Of a DNA stretch of 64,000 bases, positions 38,463 through 48,866 are shown piece after piece. This DNA comes from Gnetum montanum (Eukaryota; Streptophyta; Gnetopsida; Gnetales; Gnetaceae). Each line of letters begins with the position of its first letter. The first letter of the stretch is position 1. The notes under the pieces were generated by a model. That model was not told where the DNA came from. It worked only from the letters and a program-made list of their open reading frames with translations, and did no database searches. The stretch covers positions 1,089,882 to 1,153,881 of the forward strand of contig MNCI01004872.1 of the NCBI GenBank assembly GCA_015680685.1. The letters run 5' to 3'. Both the position numbers and the translations under genes were made by a program.

Positions 38463-39287
38463 CTGCAAAATCGCCAAGTGCGTAAGTGGTTAGGAGACAA
38501 GTGACATGATGTCGCTGAACGTGGAAGGCTAATTGAATTTTGAATATTATAGACAAGGTGTAATCAATGTGACCCGATTACGAGGCGATAAGATGTGGTA
38601 GCTTAATGTCATTTCGGACAGAAGTGCGTGCGATATTAGCTGCATTGATGCCTGGATTTTTGGGTTCCATTCTAGGAAAGTCCCTCTAAAATCGGAGATC
38701 AAGTCGGTGATCCTCGCGTATAAGTGGTTTTTCGATGCGAACAAGTTGTTGACTATCGTGAATTTGAATTTGTAACTGTTCCTAATCGAGAGAAGGAAGA
38801 GCAGCAGATTAGAGTTTGTAATCCAAAGAAGATTTGCAAGCATTAGGCTGTGAAGAAATTCTGAAACCGTCGCAAAATTGGCCAAAATTGATGAAGTGCA
38901 AGAAAATCTGAATCGTATTTCGCAGGCGCTGGTCGATGTTTGTGACCCGACACCTTTGAACCGGTAGGCCATTCTTCCTGTGCTTATGTTTATTCTTAAT
39001 GTCTATTTTTCGTGATGTCACTTGCGTGAATGTGAATGTCAAAATTGCGGACCTCGGGTTAATGCGAGGGTTTGGTGAGGTTGCGTCTATCACCATTGTC
39101 AGGGACAAACCTTGCATCATTGCAAGGGTTTGGGCGATGTCGGCCTAGATAGCTAGGTGTAATTTATGAGTTTTCTGAGTTAGTGATGCAAATGTAAATG
39201 TAGGTGTTATGTGTGTATTGGTTTTCTATACAGCGTTGCGCTAAAGTCTACTTTGATTATGCTGGATATCGTTGGGGTTCTGTGTTG

Positions 39288-39293
39288 TATAAA
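39288..39293 (+). promoter_or_regulatory. Candidate TATA box of the antisense gene
   Basis: TATAAA within TTGTATAAACCCC, 68 bases before the first recognised coding exon at 39,361. Position and context are plausible for a promoter, but an upstream exon is equally possible, in which case this match is chance. Confidence 0.35.
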
Positions 39294-39360
39294 CCCCATC
39301 GTCCCCAATGTCCCTCCCCCGTACACACGGTTGCAAGGGAAGACAATATGGTTTCGATAG

Positions 39361-42300
39361 GGTGCACTGGAGTTCCTGCAGTTCTTGCTGCACAACTTCA
39401 GCATCATCGTATGGTCTGATGTGTTTGATGACATCACGGGTGCCCTGTTAGAGCACCTGCTGGTGGGTTCTACGCAAAAAATTCTGGCTTTTTTGATAGA
39501 TGGGGCCATCGACATGGGCTGCCCTGAGGACCGAGAACTTAGCGCCCGAGGGTTTTGGAGCTTGAACTAGATCTAGGGAATGACTCAATTTAGCTGTTAT
39601 CACACATACAACACACTATTCGTGGTGCGCCACGTTTCGACCTGTTTCCAGAACCCACTAGGCATAGTGTACTACGCCGACGGGTAAGTGAATTCTAGTA
39701 ACTGTCTGTGTTTCTGCTTTGGTTTATGTCTGTTGTCGATGTGAAATATAGAGAAAATGACTAAGCTTGTGTTGTATGATACAGGTTCTTTATTCAGGAC
39801 AACAAGTTAGTTGGAGATGGGGATGTGTTATCCTGGGCCGAAACGGCGATAATGGCGTTTACCACTACTAGCAACGTGGGCGCCGGTGTTATAGAGCAGA
39901 TCGGCTTTGACATTCGTGAGTACCCTACCCGTTATGCCAGGGTTTTTGAGAGTTGCCAACGACTCGGGTGGCTACACGATGACTGGACCTTGGATCCGCC
40001 CCTCACCGTCGAGGACGTGCAGAGGGAACTCCCGCCATTTCCGTTGCCATTTGGCCCCGGTAAGGCGGTGGTGTAGTTGAGTACTGTGTAATGTTATTAT
40101 AGACTATGAAAATTGTGTAATAGAGCTTTGATTAATTCATGCTTCATGTTGTGCAGTTAGGGAATCTCGAGAGATTACCCTTACGATTTTCGGCCGCGAG
40201 GCGAGCGCTGTTCTCTTCCGCTACGGCAACCTCAAGGATGCACAGCACTGGCTTAGCCACTCAGCGGCCCCAGCCGCGGTGACCTCCAAGATCCGAGCAG
40301 CAGGGCTAATGCACCTATTTTTGGCTGCGACTCCTGATGTCCCCGCTAGTGAAATGCTAACCATGGTCAACTCCTTTAACGAAAAGGCCGAGCGTTTCTG
40401 GACGCGTGTACATGACGTGCGCATAAGCTTTAACATCGACACTCAGCTCTTCGCGGACCTCTTTGGCATCCCCTCAGACGGCCCTCCTGTAAGTGAGAAA
40501 GCAAAGAGGAGCGAAGCTTTCCAAAATTGGCTGAAGGAGTGTGTAAGGGTCCTGAAGGAGACTAAAGGGTTTCCCTACAAAAAAATTGAGATGGGCGCCG
40601 CCAAGACACTTTATCCCCTGTTTCGGGCCTGGACCTTCCCCAAAACCCTCTCGCAGGCGAAGTTCTTTTTCGTAGAATAGACCCGTATCATGCGAGAGGT
40701 TCTGGAGGAGGGGACTTAGTTCAATTGGGCAAGCTATTTTGCCAAAGGACTGCGTAATGAGATGATCAAGCTTCGCAAGAAGCTTGAGTCCCGTTTCAAC
40801 GTGCATTATGCGTTCTTCATAGCTTGCCTCTGGCGATTTGCTGAGTTTTTGGTCATTCATAGGAATGGGATCTGGGTGCAGTAAGACCGAGACCAACTGT
40901 CCAGACCTTGGATTGCCCACATCCTTAGCACTACCCATGGGCAGGATCCACCGGAAGGGATCAAGGAGTCGTTGTCTATAATGACTAAGGGTCTGGCGAC
41001 ACCTCAAGTGCGGGGCCTCGATAGTGTAGGCGGGATAATGCCTACCTACACTGGCGATGGCTCACGAGGGAAGCATGTGGCAGAAGAAATTGTAGAGCCT
41101 GTAGCTCAGTGTAAAAGGCTCCATCTAGCCAAGGCCCCTGGGGGTGACGTAGGCCAAACTGTGGCGATCATAGTTCAGGGGAGTAAGCCTCCGCCTGGTA
41201 AGCGTGAAAGAATTATATTACACAATGTTTTTTTAGATGTGTTACATAATGATATACTAAGGTGCGATGACATGACCAGTAAAAATTACGAAAGAACTGA
41301 CCCCTGAGACGGGGGCAGTAACAGTAAGTTGCAGGGAGGGGGCCTCAATTTTGGAAGAAGAGGCCCCAGCTGTTAGCGTGAGCTGCGTACAGGCTCAGGT
41401 GCATGAGGAGGCCCCAGCTACTGGAACCAGTGGCATAGGGACTCAAGTGCGTGAAAGGGAAGGGGATATGGAAGATGTTGACGAAATCGCCACTATCACC
41501 GGTAGAGGTAATGAATATGTTAGCGTGTTTGCAGGATTTCTGTAAATAAATGAGGTTTCTAACTGGACTACGCTACAGGCGAAGAGGACATGCCCACGTC
41601 TGTCGCTATGAGCAGAGCGTGGAGAGACTTCCCTGATAAATTTGCCTTCATGGAAGGCGTCGTCAGCGACATGATCGAGCACCTGGAACGCGTCGAACCT
41701 GGAGCGAGTACGTTGTGGTTGTAGTCAGTTTGTAATGTTACATAAGGGTAATGTGTCATCGACGCTGATGATTGTTTCTGTTAGGAGCTCGCCTCCAATG
41801 GGATCCCACTGAGCCCATTGATTTGGACATAGTGGAGCCCCCATCCAATGAAGCAGCCGTGCCATGCCACATGTATGAGGAAATGCATAAATGTGCATTA
41901 TGCTCGACATGCTCCTTATGGGAGAGTAAGGGCATTAACGAGAATCTGTGGAAAAGGTTGCAGAGGTCGGAGCAAAAGGTTGAATCTCTGACCAAAGAGG
42001 TCGAAGACTTAAAATCGCGGTGCGACTTCCTACAGGCGTGAGCATCAGGGGATGAGGACTGGCATACTGCTTTTGTCGATTACTCCTAGTATTGGATAGC
42101 CATCAAACACAGCGTACAGACCAGTCGCGCGTTAGTCGAGCAACGAATGCAGATAGAGCTCCTAGCTCAGAAAAGCTAGGACTGGAGGGATTATTGTACA
42201 AATGTGAAAGAATGGGGGCAGAAGGAGAAGGACCACAAGCACTTGTACAAGTGGGAAAGCATTGCTTATCGGAGACTCTACCAAGATCTTGCCGTCAGGG

Positions 42301-42951
42301 CCCGGTCCTTAGAAGTCTTTCAGGACATCATCAGCACATCCGATGCCTTCAAGAAGTTCGAGGAGTAGGTGACTGTCAGTGCATCCCCTGAAAGGGCGGT
42401 GACTTTTCCTGGGGGTCAGGCTTCAATCCCAACTTTCTTCCCGGACCCACCCCGCTGGAACAGCGTGGAGAAAGGGAAAGTGATGGCCAGGGCTACCTTG
42501 GGAGAGGACGTATGGCCAGATCTAACAGAGGAAGAGATTATGAAGCGCCTGTGGGCTGGTCTGGACAAGCTCCCCTTTGCTGCGGAAGCAGGGCCGTCAC
42601 AAGTAAGTTTACACGTGACTTAGTTTGCGTTTCTGATTGTGACGTTAAACCTTGTGTAACTAATGTGCTTACTATGTTCAGATACCATCCGAGGATAGGG
42701 AAGGCGAACAAGTTGAGGAATTAGCAGAGGGAGTGACAGAAGCAGAGGAAGAAGTAGAGGAAGAGGCAGAAGAACGCAACGATGAGGAGCGTCCTTCCTT
42801 GGGGCTGACGCCGGAACGGGGACCTCGCAAAGAGGACATTGTTCGTGAAAGAATCATTCCTAGAAACGACGGCCCATTGGAGGATGATCCATTAGCGTTG
42901 GATCCGGACTTAAGAGATACCGGTGATAGTGGCAGTAGGGGAAATGTGTAA
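39361..42951 (+). pseudogene. Antisense seven-exon gene within the retrotransposon intron, function unknown
   Basis: Exons: 39,361-39,683; 39,785-40,059; 40,157-41,197; 41,280-41,507; 41,579-41,707; 41,785-42,602; 42,682-42,951. The six introns (71-101 bases) are all GT-AG and every junction keeps the frame; coding length is 3,084 bases, ending in TAA. The 5' end is uncertain: the first in-frame ATG is 39,514 and an upstream exon is likely. Exons 1-3 encode a globular part (e.g. FNIDTQLFADLFGIPSDG). Exon 4 is acidic with an imperfect peptide repeat (EEEAPAVS, HEEAPATG). Exon 6 has a cysteine cluster (CHMYEEMHKCALCSTC), then a coiled coil. Exon 7 is highly acidic. Nine in-frame stops (39,568; 39,574; 40,678; 40,717; 40,882; 42,039; 42,087; 42,177; 42,366) break it. 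Family not recognised; antisense ORFs are known in some Tat elements. Confidence 0.8.
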
Positions 42952-43146
42952 TTATAATTTACGCATAGTTTTGTTAATGTTAAGTGCAATATCATTTTAC
43001 GAATGACTGGAAAGACGTGTTATAAAACCTGGTGGATGCATTAAATGTCAGTTACATATTTTTTATTTGTTTTTTGTTTTTTGCCGATAGAGTGCGAGCG
43101 TAATTGTTGAAAAGTTCACCTAAGTGATAATGATAGAGCATAACTC

Positions 43147-43330
43147 CTAGTTTAAGGCCTTTGCAGGCCAGATGCACAATGTAGAGAAATTGTAAATGAT
43201 GATAGTAGATAACTTTGGATGACTAGTTTAAGGCCATTGCGGGATGACTGCATAACTGCGTACAACGGTATGAATAGGTTGATTTTGTATAACTAGTTTA
43301 AGGCCGTTGCGGGCCGACTGCATAAATTGT
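43147..43330. repeat. Three-unit repeat near the sense donor site
   Basis: Units starting at 43,147, 43,223 and 43,293 share CTAGTTTAAGGCC, a TTGCGGG-like block and GACTGCATAA, spaced 76 and 70 bases. The core resembles that of the 34,493-34,945 array (CTAGTTTTAAGTCCTAGCAG). The array lies between the end of the antisense gene (42,951) and the donor (43,496). Otherwise 42,952-43,496 shows T-rich and AT-rich DNA only. Confidence 0.75.
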
Positions 43331-43496
43331 AACAAAAATGTAATCCTGTATAAATGCGTGAAGTAATGTGAAAGCATAACTAATGTGGGTACAATAAAAC
43401 ACGCAAAAAGTGCCAAGCATAAACACAGAAAGACAATGTAGCATAAAAGTATGTTGAAACAAAAGAAGGTGTTAAATGGAGAGTGCGCTAACTTAC

Positions 43497-44687
43497 AAGA
43501 GAATGGTGGTACACGCAGAAGACCATTGTTCAACCGTCGATACGCAATTGTCTCCTAACGGCTTTTACGTTAAGCGCTGCGTAAGGGCGAGGAGGCTTGT
43601 GGTTTGGCTCCTCTACGCTGTCATCCGGAAATGGCAGGTCGGCCCAGGCTAGACCGTTGTCATTATTGTCGGTTTGTTTAGGGGCTTGGAGATGAGACTG
43701 ATCGTTAGTTGTTTCAATCTCTGAACCCTGTTCTTCTTCAATGTTATTGACGGTCCTGGGGATGACCTTGTCGCCGCGTATGATAACCTCTCCCTCGGCG
43801 TAGGGCAGGTGTATCTCTTGGTGTATCGGCGATGAAACCACCCTCAGCTGGGCTAACCACGACCTCCCTAAGATCAAGTTGAAACCAGGCATCTCCTCGA
43901 CGACTAAGAATGTGGCTTCGGTTGGGAACTGATCCCCTGCCAAAAACTCAATGCGCACTGTTCCCTTGACCTGAACCCGTGCTCTGTTAAATAATTTTAC
44001 GCAGGCTGTCGTCGTGGGAGTGATCTGGTCGACCAAGCCCAACCTATCCACTATGGAATAAGGAACAACGTTAGTTGCTGCACCATCATCCACGTGCATC
44101 CTCCGGATCTGGTATTGACTGACCCGGATAGTGATAAACATGGGTTCAGTTGTCACCCGACCTTTCTCAGGATCGTCTTTGACAGATCTATCGTGAAAGG
44201 TCAGCGAGGGGGGCTTGGCTTGCTCAGCTTCGGGAGGAAACATGATAGCGTGTATCGCTTCCTCTTCTGCAGGTAGGTTTCCATCCACTGATATGGATGT
44301 TAGCATGCGTACCATAGCCTCACGGTGTTCTCGAGATGTCATCGGTAAGTCGTATAGGCTCAGCGTTGTGTTCTTTTGCTTAAGAGCTTGTTTGACTTGC
44401 GTGAATGCATCGAGGAGGTCCTTCTCTCGGCCGGGTTGTTTAACCCCCTTCTCCTCCTCCATTCGGCCCAAGAGATGGATCTCTCGTGGCGGAGCGGTGT
44501 CAGTGGGAGGGTCGTTCTTTTTCCTACCAAGAGAAGGTGGCTGTGTTTCTATACCTTTAGTCTGCTTCTGAGGCATAGACAAAGGCACAGAGGCTAGGGG
44601 CCTGGGCTTAGGGAAGCCGAGCATAAGGTGGTCTTTTGTTGCATTAATTGAAGTGTCCTCCTCCTTTCGCTTAGGAGGCGATGACTA
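43497..44687 (-). pseudogene. Aspartic protease region of the Tat-like polyprotein (broken)
   Basis: An open frame of 364 codons (43,530-44,624) continues the gag frame. A helical-looking N-terminal part (NTTLSLYDLPMTSREHREA) precedes the active site MHVDDGAATNVVPYSIVDRL, where DDGA stands for the usual D(T/S)GA, and the flap-side block FNLILGRSWLAQLRV. Protease would cut the polyprotein. The frame is stopped by TAG at 44,685 and TGA at 43,530; reading through the latter leads to the predicted donor with CTT as the last full codon at 43,497. The relative at 57,103-57,350 matches over SSPIHQEIHL. Confidence 0.87.
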
Positions 44688-44930
44688 GTTATTTTGACTG
44701 GAGGTCTGCCCCTGCGTGAGAGGAGCAGGCTGTGGTTCTGGCGCCCTGATAATGAAGGGCGCTCTAGGCGTGGGCGCAGACGGAGCCGCTGCTTGAGTGC
44801 TGCCGCGTGACTGAGGGCGTACTTGGTAAGGTGCCCGTATGATGAAAGGTGGCCGTGAGACCCCACTAGCTACTGATGAAGTAGTTGGCCCCCTTGATGA
44901 GCTGGCGGGCACACGCAAAACAAAAGGCTA

Positions 44931-47217
44931 TTTTGGTGGTCCCTTATGCTCACCGTCCGTACTTACCACAGTGATTGTATAAGGATCGTTGTTTGCGTTC
45001 AACGGGTCCTTATACACGTGCAGCGTTTGGTTTTCCGGATGCGTCGGGTTATTGCTGTCTAATTTTAGATGACCTTCGTCGATCATGCGTTGAATGTCGT
45101 CCTTTAACGCCCAGCAGTAATCCGTGTCATGACCACACATCTGGTGGTAGTCACAGAAACAGTCCAGCCTGAAAGATCTCGGGACTGCTGGTTCGTTAGG
45201 CAGGGCTAAAGAAGGGTCCTTCAGCAGTTCACAGTGACGTCTGTGATGCTTTAGAGCTTCCTCGGACACCTTCTTAGGTTGAATGTGCCCTGCCGCTAGC
45301 AATTGTTTCAGCAGTTTGGACTGCTTCACAGGTAAAGCCACATATTTTGAACGATCTTTACGCTCAAAATTTAGCTTTGGCTGGGGGGAGCCTTCAGGGG
45401 CAGTTGTGGCTTGGCTGGTGCCGGCACCAGCCGTGGCCTCAGGTGCTGTTGTGGGCACCTTCTTGTTCTTGCTCTTTGCGCTTTTAGTCAGCACAGCTAC
45501 TGTCGTGGTTGCCGCCTTACCTTTGTCTTTGGCCTTGTTGTGTGCGTTCCGGTAAGCAACATACATTGGGTCTTTGCTGGCCTTCGCAGCATCTTGGATG
45601 CTTCTAAATTGAGCGAAGGCCTGATATAAAGAGTTAGGGGAAAGGTAATACAACTTTGACTTGATAAAGTTGTTGACCGCTCCTTTGAATATCGCCAGCA
45701 TATGCGAGTCTGCGATTGGCTTGCGGATCTCATTCAAAGTAGCATTCCAGCGCTGTATAAACTTTTGGATGGGCTCGAGCGGGNNNNNNNNNNNNNNNNN
45801 NNNNNNNNNNNNNNNNNNNNNNNNNNNNNNNNNNNNNNNNNNNNNNNNNNNNNNNNNNNNNNNNNNNNNNNNNNNNNNNNNNNNNNNNNNNNNNNNNNNN
45901 NNNNNNNNNNNNNNNNNNNNNNNNNNNNNNNNNNNNNNNNNNNNNNNNNNNNNNNNNNNNNNNNNNNNNNNNNNNNNNNNNNNNNNNNNNNNNNNNNNNN
46001 NNNNNNNNNNNNNNNNNNNNNNNNNNNNNNNNNNNNNNNNNNNNNNNNNNNNNNNNNNNNNNNNNNNNNNNNNNNNNNNNNNNNNNNNNNNNNNNNNNNN
46101 NNNNNNNNNNNNNNNNNNNNNNNNNNNNNNNNNNNNNNNNNNNNNNNNNNNNNNNNNNNNNNNNNNNNNNNNNNNNNNNNNNNNNNNNNNNNNNNNNNNN
46201 NNNNNNNNNNNNNNNNNNNNNNNNNNNNNNNNNNNNNNNNNNNNNNNNNNNNNNNNNNNNNNNNNNNNNNNNNNNCGTGAGATGAGGATAGTTGTACTGC
46301 GGGATCCCCTGTGGGGCCTGTGTTGCAGGTGCAACAGAGGGTTGTGCACCATACAGCGCAGACCGGTTGTGTTGCACTGCAAGGTTGACCCACGAAACAG
46401 CTGCGGGTTGTTGAACATATGTTTGTGGCTAGACAGCCGCGGTAATCTGTTGAGTTGGCGGGGGGTGAAACATTTGAGCTGGGCGAGTTGTCGGTATAGT
46501 GTAAGCTTGTACCTGAGGGATGAAATGAGGCACGGTGGTCGCCGGGACCACCGACGGAATACTAAGCACCCGTGGTAACGGCACCGTCCCCACGTTATTG
46601 AGAGGCATTTGTGCTTGCAACCCAGACGGCTGTGCATTGGCTTGGGGCATGGTAGGGAAATACATCTGCATGGTCATTGCTGGGTCAAGGGGTGAGGCTT
46701 CTCCATTGAAAGGAAACATAAGATTTATATACATTTGGGGGCTCAGAGTATGGAACGAAGGTTCCATAGTATGGAACGAATGCTCCGACTGGGCAGCAAA
46801 TTCATCCTCTTCCTCCTCCCTATGCTGGGGCTCCACCACAGCGTGTGAAGCTTGGCCTTTGGCCATGACCAACTGTGTGATCAATTCGTGTTGGTGTTCA
46901 GTCAAGGGAATTATGTCATAAGCTATTAGCTTAAAATCATAACCCCCTCGGTGGAGCACCTCAAAGTTTCGTTTCGCTTCAAGTTCAGCTCAGCTGAGAT
47001 CCAGCTTCGCCTGGATCTTAACACATATGAAGTTGTATTCTTCAAGGGTTATGACCGTGAAAATGGGATCTTTTCCCTGAAGCCTCAACAACCGGCGCAA
47101 GGGCCCCTGAGATCCTGTTGCACCAGGAGCTGGCCTGGTGACCTCGAGAGGGTTCACATAGGGGGCACCCAAATCAGCAGGGATCATGGCGGTTGTGTTT
47201 GAGTAAAAGGAATCCAT
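44931..47217 (-). pseudogene. Gag of the Tat-like element (broken, with assembly gap)
   Basis: It starts with ATG at 47,217 (MDSFYSNTT), 163 bases inside the primer site. TGA at 46,990 and TAG at 46,429 interrupt one frame. A proline- and glutamine-rich middle precedes a 492-N gap (45,784-46,275). After it, EPIQKFIQRWNATLNEIRK and FKGAVNNFIKSKLYYL belong to the retrotransposon gag domain, followed by a basic, A/T-rich linker and a zinc-binding block CDYHQMCGHDTDYC with the CxxH...GH...C spacing typical of Tat gag. TAG at 44,928 separates it from the downstream frame. A proline-rich segment (44,685-44,918) links to protease. Frame across the gap cannot be tested. Confidence 0.87.
45784..46275. 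other. Assembly gap of 492 N inside gag
   Basis: A run of unknown bases. Open frames reported across it are artefacts. Its true length is not known, and the gag frame differs by one phase on its two sides, so the gap size is probably only an estimate. One further N is at 57,721. Confidence 0.98.
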
Positions 47218-47379
47218 TAATTGATGAGATTAACGATAGCTGGTAATCGGATCTAAGAGATGGCTGGCAACAAAAACACAAAAAGGCTTTCCTAGACTTC
47301 CCTAGAGGTATTACGTCTATGGTTTAGGGTATGGATCACTACCAGGGCTACCCAGAGTATTCGGATCGGAGCCTGAAGG

Positions 47380-47396
47380 CCCTCCTTCTAGCGCCA
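47380..47396 (-). other. Primer binding site, tRNA-Asn
   Basis: TGGCGCTAGAAGGAGGG on the minus strand, six bases inside the 5' LTR, equals the complement of the 3' end of plant tRNA-Asn(GUU) including CCA. tRNA-Asn priming is described for the Arabidopsis Tat1 family, which agrees with the lineage call. Confidence 0.85.
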
Positions 47397-47402
47397 GAAA
47401 AC

Positions 47403-48861
47403 TGTAACGACGGAAAACGTCAGCAGCTGGAAAATACCGAACAAATTCCGTGTGCGACAGTTTTACCCACGGATCTGCGCGAGGGCTATGCTAGAAAAAC
47501 GAATCTGCGGCGCCCTAATTGGTCTTGTCGATCAGACAGGGACTTACTAATCAGTAAACCGATGAAAATTTTGTAAAAACGATCTGATTTAAGGAATCGT
47601 AAAATGAGGGGAAAACGATGTAGACGGATTGCAACGGTGATAATGCTAAACATGATAAAAGGAGGTTGACATAAGAGAAGCACGTAGTTTCAAGATCTGC
47701 GCTTTGAATTGAAAAATGTATATTTTGTATGAGAAATTACACTGGGGAATCCTTGATTGCTGGATGTGAAGCAACCACAAAACAACAAGCAAAACGGTCC
47801 AAACAGAAGTTAGATCTACCTCGTGGGCTAAAGTCGAGATGCAAGGAAGGCCAAGCTCTTATGTCTACCGATCAATTGTTTCTGACTGATAGAGTCTTCC
47901 AGCAGAATGATTACTCGTGTCACCGGTGCTCAAAGCGAACTGTGCTCTATTTCCGCTGTAAGGTGATACTGTCAACAATTGCCAAGGCGTTGCTCTCTGT
48001 ATCTCTGCTCGAAAAGTCATAAGTGCTCTGGTGCTCAGAAAAATGCCTCTGCTTCTCTGATTTTCCAGCCCTTGTATCTTTGTCAACTGAGGTATTTATA
48101 GGCTGCGACGCTCCGTGGAAAAGGCGCAACCCTGATGACGTGTGTCCTGCGTGTTTCGGGCGCTGTTGACTTGAAAATTTTTTGTGTCAAACTTCCTGAT
48201 TATGCACAATACGCTCGTTCGCGTATTGTGCGTGTGAAGAAGAGACGCGCGTTGGGCATGTTTCAACTGTCTTGGGTTACATTACGCTCATTCACGCTGT
48301 GTTGCGTGTATGAGCGTAACGCAATGTGGGAATAATGGAATAAAAGTCATTTTACGCTCTCTTACGCAGCCACGCGTAGTGAAGCGTAAGAAATGTCTAG
48401 TTTGGCGATGCAATATGCTGCAATACGCTCCGTTGTGTGATGAGCGTATGATTGAGCAGTCGTATTTTCTTAGACTTTGCTTTTGACTGTTCTGGAGCTT
48501 ATTAAGCTATCGTGCGTAACAGAGCATAAACCTGTCTTTGAACGAAAGACTTAGCAAAATACACAAGAAATCGCATATCACGCTGCTTAAGCTTCTCCCT
48601 ATGCTGAAGTAACCATCCTTCTTATGCCAGACTATGTTGAAACGGCATCACGCTGAGCGCCATTACACTATGTCGCGTGATATAGCGTAAACAACAAAAG
48701 CATAGAAAGATTAGGAATCTGCACAAGAAGTTGCGGACTTGATGCTACACGCCTCTTGGTGTTGCTCTGTCTTATTCCCCCCTCTGGAATGCTGAGATGC
48801 GCCCTTGCCTGAATTGCGAATCTTTGCCTGAGGCTGACTCGCGATTTTTTACGGTGTTTCA
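47403..48861 (-). repeat. 5' LTR of the Tat-like element
   Basis: Near-identical partner of 31,911-33,370, with TG/CA ends, the same U3 word array and a TATA box CTATAAATA at 48,093-48,101 (minus). This is the promoter of the sense transcript. Differences from the other LTR are mostly C/T or G/A, many at CG sites inside the words. Confidence 0.93.
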
Positions 48862-48866
48862 ATACT

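Larger units (their letters stand above)
38463..43496 (-). other. Predicted intron between protease and RT of the Tat-like element
   Basis: Donor CTT|GTAAGT at 43,496 and acceptor TTTTGCAG at 38,463 (minus strand) enclose 5,034 bases. The gag-pro frame and the RT frame are both in phase 0 at these sites, so splicing would fuse them into one polyprotein. Ogre elements are known to remove an intron at this position. The interior contains an antisense gene and a three-unit repeat. The stretch 38,470-39,280 holds competing open frames on both strands (a 141-codon minus frame at 38,547-38,972 and a + frame at about 38,600-38,965 with two stops); I cannot decide whether either is a real upstream exon. 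Confidence 0.65.
31911..48861 (-). mobile_element. Complete Tat/Ogre-like Ty3/gypsy retrotransposon carrying an antisense gene
   Basis: LTRs of 1,460 and 1,459 bases bound a 14-kb interior; the 5-bp duplication ATACT flanks it at 31,906-31,910 and 48,862-48,866. On the minus strand the order is LTR, tRNA-Asn primer site, gag, protease, predicted 5-kb intron, RT, RNase H, archaeal-type RNase H, integrase, tandem repeats, purine tract, LTR. The second RNase H between the first and integrase is diagnostic of the plant Tat lineage, and the pro-RT intron recalls Ogre. LTRs differ by roughly 6-8% by eye, mostly transitions, so it is not recent. It is visibly GC-richer than its surroundings. Twelve in-frame stops make it non-autonomous. 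Confidence 0.93.

Noticed and set aside
38547-38972. 141-codon minus frame near the RT acceptor
   Set aside because: It lies inside the predicted intron, shows no domain, and a + frame over the same DNA looks equally protein-like.
40474-41007. 177-codon minus frame
   Set aside because: Shadow of exon 3 of the antisense gene, which has splice and phase support.
45661-46578. Long frames on both strands across 45.7-46.6 kb
   Set aside because: They are kept open by the run of N; only the gag frames outside the gap are meaningful.
34983-47217. RNA editing (U to C) as the explanation for the stop codons
   Set aside because: That editing is known from organelles of some land plants, whereas this is a nuclear retroelement, and a dead catalytic residue plus LTR divergence point to ordinary decay.
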